From an uncultured Collinsella sp. (GTDB lineage Bacteria > Actinomycetota > Coriobacteriia > Coriobacteriales > Coriobacteriaceae): DNA of 64,000 nucleotides. Shown here one piece after another: positions 53,359-60,343 of this stretch. Below the pieces are notes generated by a model, which saw only the letters and a program-made list of their open reading frames with translations, did no database searches and had not been told where the DNA came from. How positions within the stretch are numbered: the stretch's first letter is position 1; each line of letters opens with the position of its first letter. Location: the NCBI GenBank assembly GCA_934668695.1, contig CAKUOD010000005.1:1-64000 (forward strand). Direction: 5' to 3'. The translations under genes were made by a program, and so were the position numbers.

Positions 53359-54666
53359 ATGGGGGAATTCGTGCCGCGGCCCAAAACGCTCGGAGGGGAC
53401 ATTCCATGCTTAGACAGTCCTGAGCTCGCACGAAAGCGCCAGAAGGCACTTTCGGCTCGTGCGGAACTGCGCGTGGAACGACTCCTCCGAGCGGAGTCGA
53501 ACCTCGAAGCCCCGATCGAAACGCAGGCTGACGGAGTGCCGCTTTTCCGCATAAGCGACCTGTCGGCGGGCTACGACAAGAAGGTTGTAGTCGAAGGCGT
53601 CGATCTGGAGGTTCGCGCGGGCGACGTCGTGGCGCTCATCGGGCCGAACGGCTCGGGCAAGTCGACCATCTTGAAAACCATCACACGCCATCTGGCACCG
53701 CTTGCCGGCGCGGTCGAGCTCGACGGGCGGGAGATTTCCCGATGGAAGACGGCGGAGTTCGCAAGGAACCTTGCCGTTATGCTGACAGATCGCCCCCGGA
53801 CCGAGCTCCTCACCTGCCGCGATATCGTAGAGGCGGGAAGGCATCCCTACACCGGGCGAATGGGCACACTCTCGCCCGACGACCATAGTCGGGTCGACGA
53901 GGCCATGAAAACCGCACATGTGGAAGAGCTCGCCGAGCGCGACTTCATGCAGATAAGCGACGGGCAACGCCAGCGCGTCATGCTCGCACGCGCCATCGCG
54001 CAGGATCCGCGTGTGCTCGTGCTCGACGAGCCCACGTCGTATCTCGATATCCGCTACCAGATCGACCTGCTGCGAATACTTCGCCACCTTGCGAAATCGC
54101 GGAATGTGGCTGTCATCATGTCCATCCACGAACTCGAGCTCGCGCAGAAAAGCGCCGACAAGGTGATTTGCGTGAAAGACGGCCGGGTCTTCCGCGCCGG
54201 CGCACCCGAGGACATATTCACGCGCGAGACGATTGACGAGCTCTACGGCCTTCAACATGGCACCTTCAACGAGCGCTTCGGCAGCGTGGAAATTGGGCAC
54301 CCGCACGGCGATGCGCACACGTTCGTCATCGCCGGCGCAGGTACGGGGTCGGCTGTGTTTCGCCAGCTCATCCGACAGGGCAAGGCGTTCTACGCGGGCG
54401 TTCTGCACGAAGGGGACATCGACTGCGAGCTCGCGCGCGACCTGGCGGCGGAATGCGTGGCCGAGCGCGCCTTCGAGCCGATCGGGGATAAAACCATAGC
54501 CCGCGCCAAAGAGCTCCTCCTCCACTGCGCGCGCCTTATCGTGTGCCCCGCCGCCTTCGGCACCATAAACGCCCGCAACGCAGAGCTCGTCGAGTTCGCA
54601 CGCTCGCATGGTATCGCGGTCATGCGAGCGTGCGAAGGCACATCGGAGGATTCCCAATTGGAGTGA
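53359..54666 (+). CDS. FepC/BtuD-type ABC ATPase with C-terminal extension
   Basis: A 435-residue ATPase. An N-terminal extension of about 55 residues precedes the nucleotide-binding domain. Walker A is GPNGSGKSTILKT (about 95), the signature is ISDGQRQRV (with Asp in place of the usual Gly) and Walker B is VLVLDEPTSYLD. From about residue 305 a roughly 130-residue domain follows: SVEIGHPHGDAHTFVIAGAG, FRQLIRQGKAFYAGVLHEGD, and CARLIVCPAAFGTINARN. That part is not found in BtuD or FepC and looks like a small Rossmann-type alpha/beta fold. A GPXG-type histidine pair (HPHGDAH) at its start might bind metal. The ATG abuts the permease stop. Confidence 0.86.
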   Translation: MGEFVPRPKTLGGDIPCLDSPELARKRQKALSARAELRVERLLRAESNLEAPIETQADGVPLFRISDLSAGYDKKVVVEGVDLEVRAGDVVALIGPNGSGKSTILKTITRHLAPLAGAVELDGREISRWKTAEFARNLAVMLTDRPRTELLTCRDIVEAGRHPYTGRMGTLSPDDHSRVDEAMKTAHVEELAERDFMQISDGQRQRVMLARAIAQDPRVLVLDEPTSYLDIRYQIDLLRILRHLAKSRNVAVIMSIHELELAQKSADKVICVKDGRVFRAGAPEDIFTRETIDELYGLQHGTFNERFGSVEIGHPHGDAHTFVIAGAGTGSAVFRQLIRQGKAFYAGVLHEGDIDCELARDLAAECVAERAFEPIGDKTIARAKELLLHCARLIVCPAAFGTINARNAELVEFARSHGIAVMRACEGTSEDSQLE

Positions 54667-54692
54667 GAAGGATAAACTGGACTTTCATTTAA

Positions 54693-54926
54693 GGATCCTC
54701 AGGCTACAGCTCCTACGCCGGCGAGGTCTCCAAGGCGCCGGAGAACCTCGTGAACAGGAATTTCCACGCCGACGAGCCCAACCGGCTGTGGCTCACCGAC
54801 ATCACCGAGATCAGGCTCCCGGGCGGCGAGAAGGTCTACCTCGTGTACTGTCGGGATGGGCGCATCAAGAAGTCCCTCGAGTGGCTGAGCCCGATGGAGT
54901 ACCGCAGGAAGCTTGGATACGCCTAG
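54693..54926 (+). pseudogene. IS3-family transposase OrfB remnant
   Basis: The frame reads GYSSYAGEVSKAPENLVNRN, continues FHADEPNRLWLTDITEIRLP and then joins directly to RIKKSLEWLSPMEYRRKLGY and a stop. This is the start of the rve integrase core (NRLWLTDITEI contains the first catalytic Asp) and the C-terminal tail (SPMEYRRKLGY) of IS3/IS150 OrfB. The middle, with the other DDE residues, is deleted. No start codon or OrfA remains. Confidence 0.8.
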
Positions 54927-54956
54927 GCGCGGTCCAAGAAATCGTCCGCACCCCCA

Positions 54957-55016
54957 TATGCTATCTAGCAGCAAAAACAGAAACTATTTAACCGCAACTC
55001 ATTGAAGGGATGCTTG
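54957..55016 (+). repeat. right 60-bp direct repeat flanking the cobalamin region
   Basis: Same orientation as 32073-32132 with about five substitutions: TATGCTATCTAGCAGCAAAA, then ACTATTTAACCGCAACT and ATTGAAGGG. It corresponds to the right half of the AGTTGCGGTGAA palindrome. The left arm is absent, replaced by IS3-type sequence. Confidence 0.85.
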
Positions 55017-55038
55017 GGAACATATGCCGGCAGTAGGC

Positions 55039-55650
55039 CTAATCCAAGCGAGATTCCAGACTCGACAGGCCATTGAGTGTCAGGTCGTTGGCGACCTCCG
55101 AGACGCGCTCGATAGGAACCGAGCCGTCAGACAGCGCCCATGTGCGATAGATTCCGATAATACCCGACAGCAAAAACGCCAGATAGTAGTCGAACATCTC
55201 GTCCTTGAGACCTTGGGGCAGCAGATCGCGCTCGGCAATCTCGTGCTCGAGCGGCGCACGAAGACGAGCCATAAAATCATCGAGCGGAATGTTCTCGATC
55301 AGCTGACGATTGAGCACCAGGTTGTTGCACAGCGCCTCGTTAACGGTTTTAAAGAAGGTCGCCGCCGCGCCCAGGGCGCGCTCGTTGGTGTCACCGTCCA
55401 TGGAAGCAAGCGTTTTCTCGACCGAGTCGACAATCATCTCCACCACATCGACGGCAATGGCATCGAGCAAGCCATCAACCGTACCAAAGTGCACGTAGAA
55501 GGTTTTACGGTCGACATTGGCCTCGCGCGCGATGGCACTCACCGTAATGTCTGCCAGCGGCTTTTCCATGAGCAAGCGCTCAAAAGCGGAAAGGATGGCA
55601 TTGCGGCTGCGAACGATACGGCGATCAATACGCGGTTTACTGGTGGCCAT
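55039..55650 (-). CDS. TetR-family transcriptional regulator
   Basis: A 203-residue repressor-type protein. The N-terminal helix-turn-helix (about 18-60) reads AILSAFERLLMEKPLADITV, then SAIAREANVDRKTFYVHFGT, the TetR/AcrR pattern. The C-terminal ligand domain begins near residue 65 (LLDAIAVDVVEMIVDSVEKT) and is of the TetR_C-type. AAGGGAC precedes the ATG at 55650; an upstream in-frame start gives nine unlikely residues. A 13-bp palindrome lies 38 nt upstream and is probably its operator. The target could be itself, the adjacent membrane protein, or the MacAB-like exporter now across the island. Confidence 0.88.
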   Translation of the reverse strand: MATSKPRIDRRIVRSRNAILSAFERLLMEKPLADITVSAIAREANVDRKTFYVHFGTVDGLLDAIAVDVVEMIVDSVEKTLASMDGDTNERALGAAATFFKTVNEALCNNLVLNRQLIENIPLDDFMARLRAPLEHEIAERDLLPQGLKDEMFDYYLAFLLSGIIGIYRTWALSDGSVPIERVSEVANDLTLNGLSSLESRLD

Positions 55651-55687
55651 GGGTGTGTCCCTTCGATATGCGAGCATTCATCAACAG

Positions 55688-55723
55688 ATGAGAGATAATC
55701 TACGTAAGAGGATTATCTCTCAT
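55688..55723. promoter_or_regulatory. 13-bp palindrome, probable TetR operator
   Basis: ATGAGAGATAATC (55688-55700) and GATTATCTCTCAT (55711-55723) are perfect inverse complements across 10 nt. It lies between the TetR start and the 3' end of the membrane-protein gene, where the TetR promoter must be. There is no T-tract to suggest a terminator. Confidence 0.6.
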
Positions 55724-55766
55724 ACAGCTCAAATATGCCCCGCATCATGAAGAACGCACGACTGTC

Positions 55767-57074
55767 CTACTGCGACTTAGGGTGCTTCTTCTTATTGAGT
55801 GCCGACGGAGATACGCGAATACCATCGCCTGTCTGGCGCACATAGGCTTTATGAGCCGGCTTAGCGGTCCCAGAAGCCTTCTGAGCGTGCTTCTTGGGAT
55901 CAACGGTAACAGCATTCGTGGGGTGCGGCTTAGTGGGCGCAGAGGGCGTCTGAGGCGTGCGGCCGAGCTTGCGCATCACGCGATCCCAGCGCGCATGGAT
56001 GCTCTCGTTGTGGGCACTCTTAAGTCCCAACAGGGGCGCAGCCAAAATGGTCGGCGCAATAAACGTAATGAGGCGCCACAGCAGATAGCCGGCGGTCGAA
56101 GCCGACCCAAAGAAATGACCCAAGAACAATGCAAAGCCGCCCTCAGCGCCACCAGTTCCACCGGGCAAGGGAACCGCAGAGCTCAGCAGCTGGACAAAAG
56201 CGCTCGCGGCCATGACCGAGAAAAAGTCGACTTCGTGGTGGCCAAAGGCAAGCATCAGGAAATACGGCACCAGATAGAAAAACGCGAGCTGCAACATGGT
56301 GATGACCACCGTGAGCAGCATGGACGAAAAGTGGCCGGCTGAAAGCTTGAACTTCTCGGAGAAAGAGTAGATCTCACCATCGACAAACGTGCGCCATCCC
56401 TCGATCTTAGTGGCCGAGACACCAATGCGCTCGAGCCAATTGATGATGCAATGGGCGACGCGCGTGACGGTCTTAGGCATGAGCGCGACGGCGAAGATGC
56501 CAAGCAAGATGCAGCAGTGTCCACCAAAGCTAAAGACACACAGCAGCGTCATGTCGCCATAGCGCTCGGCGAAAAACGGCATGCGAGCAAGCAGTAGGAT
56601 AGCGCCCCAGGCAACTAGGCCAAACTGATACACAATAAATCGGGTGAACTGCGTGGCACCCGCTTCGCCCACGTTTTGCCCCGCTTTGGTCAGGCGGTAG
56701 ATCTGGGCAGGCGTAGAGCCCATCATCATGGGCGTCAGGTTGCCAAAGAAAATACCGCTCGCCTCGACCGAAATGAGGTCGCGGATACCGACGGGCGAAT
56801 TAGGATCGAGCCAGACGGCGATCGCATAGGCAACGATGCCAAAGAACAGGTACAGGAACATGCAAAAGCATGCAGCAACGAGCCACGGCGCCTGAACGCT
56901 CGACATGGCAGCCCAGAACTGTCCCATCTGACCGGTCACAATCAGATAAACGATATAACCCACCAGCACGACGCCGATAAAGATGGCGCCGCGGCGTGCG
57001 CTCTTATTGTCATCTCCGCCCGAGGCCTCAACCTCGACCTGGGGCTTAGACGTATGCTGAGAGGACTCCGTCAT
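55767..57074 (-). CDS. LPG-synthase-type transmembrane protein (UPF0104/AglD2 family)
   Basis: A 435-residue polytopic membrane protein with about eight hydrophobic helices. It belongs to the lysylphosphatidylglycerol synthase N-terminal (flippase) family without the C-terminal aminoacyl-transferase domain. Family-like stretches include ISVEASGIFFGNLTPMMMGS, and PLPGGTGGAEGGFALFLGHF in the later third. A short charged N terminus and a basic C-terminal tail (about 380-435, rich in Lys, Pro, Thr) flank it. AGAAGGAG precedes the ATG at 57074. Such proteins may move or modify lipids or polyprenyl intermediates; the substrate is unknown. Confidence 0.84.
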   Translation of the reverse strand: MTESSQHTSKPQVEVEASGGDDNKSARRGAIFIGVVLVGYIVYLIVTGQMGQFWAAMSSVQAPWLVAACFCMFLYLFFGIVAYAIAVWLDPNSPVGIRDLISVEASGIFFGNLTPMMMGSTPAQIYRLTKAGQNVGEAGATQFTRFIVYQFGLVAWGAILLLARMPFFAERYGDMTLLCVFSFGGHCCILLGIFAVALMPKTVTRVAHCIINWLERIGVSATKIEGWRTFVDGEIYSFSEKFKLSAGHFSSMLLTVVITMLQLAFFYLVPYFLMLAFGHHEVDFFSVMAASAFVQLLSSAVPLPGGTGGAEGGFALFLGHFFGSASTAGYLLWRLITFIAPTILAAPLLGLKSAHNESIHARWDRVMRKLGRTPQTPSAPTKPHPTNAVTVDPKKHAQKASGTAKPAHKAYVRQTGDGIRVSPSALNKKKHPKSQ

Positions 57075-57182
57075 GAGACTCCTTCTAACAGTCAAAATAT
57101 CTTGGATATTGTACCCGCAAGGACCATAAGCAGAACGCAAAGCTCTGGTTCAAACGGGAATTGCAGACGGTTGTTTGAAAAT

Positions 57183-57214
57183 AAAAAACCCGGCCTTCCA
57201 TGGGAAGTCCGGGT
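57183..57214 (-). terminator. intrinsic terminator of the tRNA-Glu operon
   Basis: On the minus strand, ACCCGG-A-CTTCC, loop CAT, GGAAG-G-CCGGGT is followed by TTTTTTAT. Confidence 0.9.
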
Positions 57215-57224
57215 ATCAGATGCG

Positions 57225-57301
57225 TGGTAGCCCGTACCAGATTCGAACTGGTGATCTCCGCCTTGAGAGGGCGGCGTCCTAAACCGCTAGACGAACGGGC
57301 C
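57225..57301 (-). tRNA. tRNA-Glu (anticodon CTC), copy 3 of the operon
   Basis: 77 nt with encoded CCA: GGCCCGTTCGTCTAGCGG at the 5' end and the anticodon stem CCGCC/GGCGG closing CTCTCAA, giving CTC. The T-arm GTTCGAATC is canonical. By this folding the first pair is G1:U72 in all three copies. Confidence 0.95.
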
Positions 57302-57323
57302 ATAAGCCTCGGCAGAAAAGAAG

Positions 57324-57400
57324 TGGTAGCCCGTACCAGATTCGAACTGGTGATCTCCGCCTTGAGAGGGCGGCGTCCTAAACCGCTAGACGAACGGGCC
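57324..57400 (-). tRNA. tRNA-Glu (anticodon CTC), copy 2
   Basis: Identical in all 77 positions to the flanking copies, with an identical 22-nt spacer containing AAGCCTCGGCAG. Confidence 0.95.
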
Positions 57401-57422
57401 ATAAGCCTCGGCAGAAAAGAAG

Positions 57423-57499
57423 TGGTAGCCCGTACCAGATTCGAACTGGTGATCTCCGCCTTGAGAGGGCGGCGTCCTAAACCGCTAGACGAACGGGCC
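57423..57499 (-). tRNA. tRNA-Glu (anticodon CTC), copy 1, promoter-proximal
   Basis: First copy behind the promoter, identical to the other two; repeat period 99 nt. Confidence 0.95.
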
Positions 57500-57533
57500 A
57501 CATGACATCTGCACTGCCGTGCTGCGAGGAAAT

Positions 57534-57562
57534 ATATTACGGGACAAAAAACGACAGCGCAA
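57534..57562 (-). promoter_or_regulatory. promoter of the tRNA-Glu operon
   Basis: On the minus strand, -35 TTGCGC (57557-57562) and -10 TAATAT (57534-57539) with a 17-nt spacer. Confidence 0.7.
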
Positions 57563-57577
57563 GAAGAAATTCCAAAT

Positions 57578-57596
57578 TGCCGACAAATTGTCGGCA
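57578..57596 (-). terminator. hairpin downstream of cca
   Basis: The perfect palindrome TGCCGACA, AAT, TGTCGGCA lies 30 nt beyond the cca stop and is followed on the minus strand by ATTTGGAATTT. A weak terminator or an upstream site of the tRNA promoter. Confidence 0.45.
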
Positions 57597-57626
57597 GGTT
57601 ATGGAACACGCAGGTAAACTGGGTGG

Positions 57627-59021
57627 CTAATTCAAGTTGAGATGGACCAAAAGAGCTTCGCGCTCGTTGGGAATGTTGTCTTCGATCACGGCGTCGAGGG
57701 CGGAGTTGAGAAGCCGCCCCAGTTCCGGCCCGGGCTTGACTCCAGCACGGATCAAGTCGCCGCCGTTGATGGCGAGCATCTTGAGCGTATAGGGCTCCCC
57801 CGCCTTCAGCAGCTCGTGCGACATCGCGCGCATCTCCTCAATCGTCTCAACGTAATAGAAGCACGACGGGGCCTTGCCGAGCGTGTCGGCACGCTTAAGA
57901 TCCATGAGCTCGTCCATCAAACGCGGCGTGTCGACGCCCTCGCCCGAAAGCGCGCGCATCATATTGAGCAGGCAGGAGCGCTCGGGGCGCAGCGGCTTGT
58001 CGTGATATTTGATGAGCAGGCACACGTCGCGCACCAGGTCGTGCGAGAGCGCCAGGCGATCCATAATGACGCGCGCTTTCTTGGCGCCGAGCTCGGGATG
58101 ACCGTAGAAGTGTCCGCTGCCGGCGTGATCGACCGTGAAACACTCGGGCTTGGACACATCGTGCAAAAACGCCGCCCACATAAGGCTCGACGAGGGCGCG
58201 ACGCCGTCGCACAGCGCAAGCTCCCCTGCCACCGTCAGCACACGGGCGATATGCTCGTAAACGTTAAACGCATGATAGACACTTCGCTGATCAAAGCCGC
58301 GACCCGCTGCCAACTCGGGCACGGCGGCGCAGATGAGCTCGGGGTAGCGCAGCATGGCGTCTCCCCCATGACCGGTCGAAAGAATGCCCTCGAGCTCAAT
58401 ACCCACGCGCTCGCGCGCCACGGCGTCGAGCAGCGGCGCGCACTCGGCAAGCGCGCGCTTAGTCTCGGGCTCAATCATAAAGTCCAGGCGGCAGGCAAAG
58501 CGCACCGCACGCAACATGCGCAGGGCGTCCTCGTTAAAGCGACGCTTGGGATCGCCGACAGCGCGAATCAGCTTGCGCTCCAAGTCACCCTGGCCGTCGT
58601 AGCGGTCGACAAGCCCGCGCTCGGGATGCCAGGCCATAGCGTTGACGGTAAAGTCGCGGCGCGCCAGATCGTCCTCGAGCGAGGCGGCACGCTCCACACT
58701 CTGGGGATGGCGACCATCGGTGTAAAAGCCATCCAGACGGTACGTGGTGACCTCGATACGCTCGCCATCGGAAATAGCCGTGATTCCGCCAAATTTAATG
58801 CCCGACTCCACAACCGCGATGCCGGCGGCCTCGAGCGCCGCTTTGGACTCCTGCCACAGGCCGCTGCAACACATATCTACATCGTGGCTGGGGCATCCCA
58901 TCAGCGCGTCACGCACCCAACCGCCCACATACCAGGCCTCAAGACCGGCATCCTCGAGGGCTCGCAACACGCGCAGAGAGGCGGCTGACGGCTGCGTGGC
59001 GTTGAGCGAAACATTGCACAT
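57627..59021 (-). CDS. cca: CCA-adding tRNA nucleotidyltransferase
   Basis: A 464-residue class II nucleotidyltransferase maintaining the tRNA 3' CCA. AWYVGGWVRDALMG and PSHDVDMCC hold the catalytic carboxylates, and DLARRDFTVNAMAW and RFNEDALRMLRAVRFACRL are the conserved helical motifs. A C-terminal HD domain (FLHDVSKPE, ALSHDLVRD) is present. AGGAGG precedes the ATG at 59021. Because all tRNAs in this window encode CCA, its main role here would be repair. Confidence 0.93.
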   Translation of the reverse strand: MCNVSLNATQPSAASLRVLRALEDAGLEAWYVGGWVRDALMGCPSHDVDMCCSGLWQESKAALEAAGIAVVESGIKFGGITAISDGERIEVTTYRLDGFYTDGRHPQSVERAASLEDDLARRDFTVNAMAWHPERGLVDRYDGQGDLERKLIRAVGDPKRRFNEDALRMLRAVRFACRLDFMIEPETKRALAECAPLLDAVARERVGIELEGILSTGHGGDAMLRYPELICAAVPELAAGRGFDQRSVYHAFNVYEHIARVLTVAGELALCDGVAPSSSLMWAAFLHDVSKPECFTVDHAGSGHFYGHPELGAKKARVIMDRLALSHDLVRDVCLLIKYHDKPLRPERSCLLNMMRALSGEGVDTPRLMDELMDLKRADTLGKAPSCFYYVETIEEMRAMSHELLKAGEPYTLKMLAINGGDLIRAGVKPGPELGRLLNSALDAVIEDNIPNEREALLVHLNLN

Positions 59022-59152
59022 TCCTGTGGCCTCCTGCGATTGCGGGTATATCGATTGACGGTTTCCAAGAAGTCTAGCAAGAAACGGGAGCGGGCGCACA
59101 CGCAAACGCGTTTCAAGCACGATTGAATCCCAAGAGCTCTGCCACCGAAATG

Positions 59153-59188
59153 AAAAAGCACCCGCCTCGGTAATCCGAGACGGGTGCT
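59153..59188 (-). terminator. intrinsic terminator of the first PfkB gene
   Basis: On the minus strand, GCACCCG-T-CTCGG, loop ATTA, CCGAG-G-CGGGTGC is followed by TTTTT. Confidence 0.9.
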
Positions 59189-59222
59189 CAACAAAGCAAG
59201 AAACCAAGGCCCGTACGTTGCG

Positions 59223-60155
59223 TTAGCAGACCTGACGGATGGCGATGCCCTTCTGATACTCATCGACCTTAGCAAAATCGCCCAAACCCGGGCACTCGAC
59301 CACGTTGGCGCCGGTGGCCATCGAGAGGCGCAGAGCGTCCTCAACACGCTCGGGAGCGTCGTGCCACACGGACAGGAAGGCAGCGAGCGAGGAATCGCCG
59401 GCGCAGACCGTCGACAGCAGCTTGACCTCAAAGGTGCGGTTGGCAAACCAGATGTGCTCGCCGTTGGAGAAGTACGCGCCGTCGCCACCAAGGGTCAGCA
59501 GGACGTTCTTGGCGCCCTTGGCATGCAGCTCGGCCATCGCGCCCTTGACAGACTCGTCGTCGCCACCGCTCACCTTAATGCCAAAGATGTCGAGCAGCTC
59601 GTCGTCGTTGGGCTTAATGAGCAGCGGCTCCATGGCAATGAGGTCTGCCAGCTGATGGCTCGAGATATCGAGCACGAACTCAGCGCCTTTCGCCTTCACG
59701 CGGCGCAGGACCTCGGCCAGGAAGCCCTCGGAGGTGTTGGGAGGCAGCGAGCCGCTAATGACCAGGCAGGTCATGTCTGCGAGCGAATCGATAAGCTCAA
59801 ACATCTCCTGCTCGTTGGCCTCGTTGATGGCGGCACCGGCGTTGACCATGTTGTACTCGGTGTCGGGGCCGGCGTTGAGGAAGACGTTGACGCGCGTGAT
59901 GCCGTCGGTCCACACGGGCTTGACGGGCACGCCCAGGGCCTCGGCGCCCTTGACGATGAACTCACCCGAGAAGCCGGCAAAAAAGCCCAGGATCGTGGTG
60001 TCGACGCCGTAGTGATCGAGCGTGAACGAGACATTGAGGCCCTTGCCGTTGGGCGTATAGACCGCGTTGCGCGTGCGGGTGACGGTGTTGGCCGAAAGGC
60101 CGTCGCAGGCGATGTTGTAGTCAATGGCGGGATTTGCAGTGAGCGTATAAATCAT
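59223..60155 (-). CDS. PfkB-family sugar-phosphate kinase, 1-phosphofructokinase-like
   Basis: A 310-residue ribokinase-fold kinase of the FruK/LacC branch. MIYTLTANPAIDYN, PNGKGLNVSFTL, GFFAGFSGEFI and VWTDGITRVNVF define the substrate side; GSLPPN, LLIKPNDDEL and the anion-hole/catalytic segment CAGDSSLAAF (catalytic Asp) define the nucleotide side. Substrate is fructose 1-phosphate, tagatose 6-phosphate or fructose 6-phosphate; sequence alone does not decide. AAAGGAA precedes the ATG at 60155. It has its own terminator and is the paralogue of the next gene. Confidence 0.83.
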   Translation of the reverse strand: MIYTLTANPAIDYNIACDGLSANTVTRTRNAVYTPNGKGLNVSFTLDHYGVDTTILGFFAGFSGEFIVKGAEALGVPVKPVWTDGITRVNVFLNAGPDTEYNMVNAGAAINEANEQEMFELIDSLADMTCLVISGSLPPNTSEGFLAEVLRRVKAKGAEFVLDISSHQLADLIAMEPLLIKPNDDELLDIFGIKVSGGDDESVKGAMAELHAKGAKNVLLTLGGDGAYFSNGEHIWFANRTFEVKLLSTVCAGDSSLAAFLSVWHDAPERVEDALRLSMATGANVVECPGLGDFAKVDEYQKGIAIRQVC

Positions 60156-60284
60156 GAATGTTCCTTTCACGAAGCAACGTGTTAATGAAAGTATATTCCA
60201 CGTATCGGTAAAAGGCTAGGACAACTCGGCGAACGGTGTGAAAGCGATGAAGTACGGCAGGACACCTCTCCCCCATGGCGGAAC

Positions 60285-60315
60285 AAAAAGGCGCCCCAGC
60301 CGAAACCGGGGCGCC
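60285..60315 (-). terminator. intrinsic terminator of the second PfkB gene
   Basis: On the minus strand, GGCGCCCC, a 10-nt loop and GGGGCGCC are followed by TTTTTG. Confidence 0.9.
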
Positions 60316-60343
60316 GCATGCGCACGAATATGTCGCGTTTCGA

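Larger units (their letters stand above)
32073..55016. mobile_element. putative horizontally acquired cobalamin biosynthesis/uptake island
   Basis: About 22.9 kb between two 60-bp direct repeats, with an IS21-type remnant just inside the left end and an IS3-type remnant just inside the right end. The genes inside show visibly stronger GCG/CGC codon use than the flanking genes. No integrase or recombinase gene is present, so it cannot be called autonomously mobile. The inference is an old insertion, or transposon-mediated acquisition, into the region between the MacAB operon and a TetR gene. Confidence 0.5.
54667..55038. other. right edge of the cobalamin island
   Basis: 372 bases without an intact gene. 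It holds the IS3-type transposase remnant (54693-54926), a short stretch GCGCGGTCCAAGAAATCGTC that may be an IS end, and the right 60-bp direct repeat. Confidence 0.6.

Noticed and set aside
32073..55016. Calling the cobalamin region a complete integrative element or prophage
   Set aside because: No integrase, recombinase, conjugation or phage gene is present; only transposase fragments and flanking repeats support mobility.
55688..55723. Terminator of the LPG-synthase-type gene
   Set aside because: The palindrome has no T-tract on either strand and lies at the TetR promoter, so an operator is more likely.
57225..57499. Regular 99-nt repeats suggesting a CRISPR array
   Set aside because: The repeat unit is a tRNA gene and the spacers are identical; no cas genes.
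57200..57505. An open frame with a threefold repeated peptide containing VARTRFELVISALRG
   Set aside because: It is a translation of the opposite strand of three tandem tRNA-Glu genes, a well-known spurious protein pattern.
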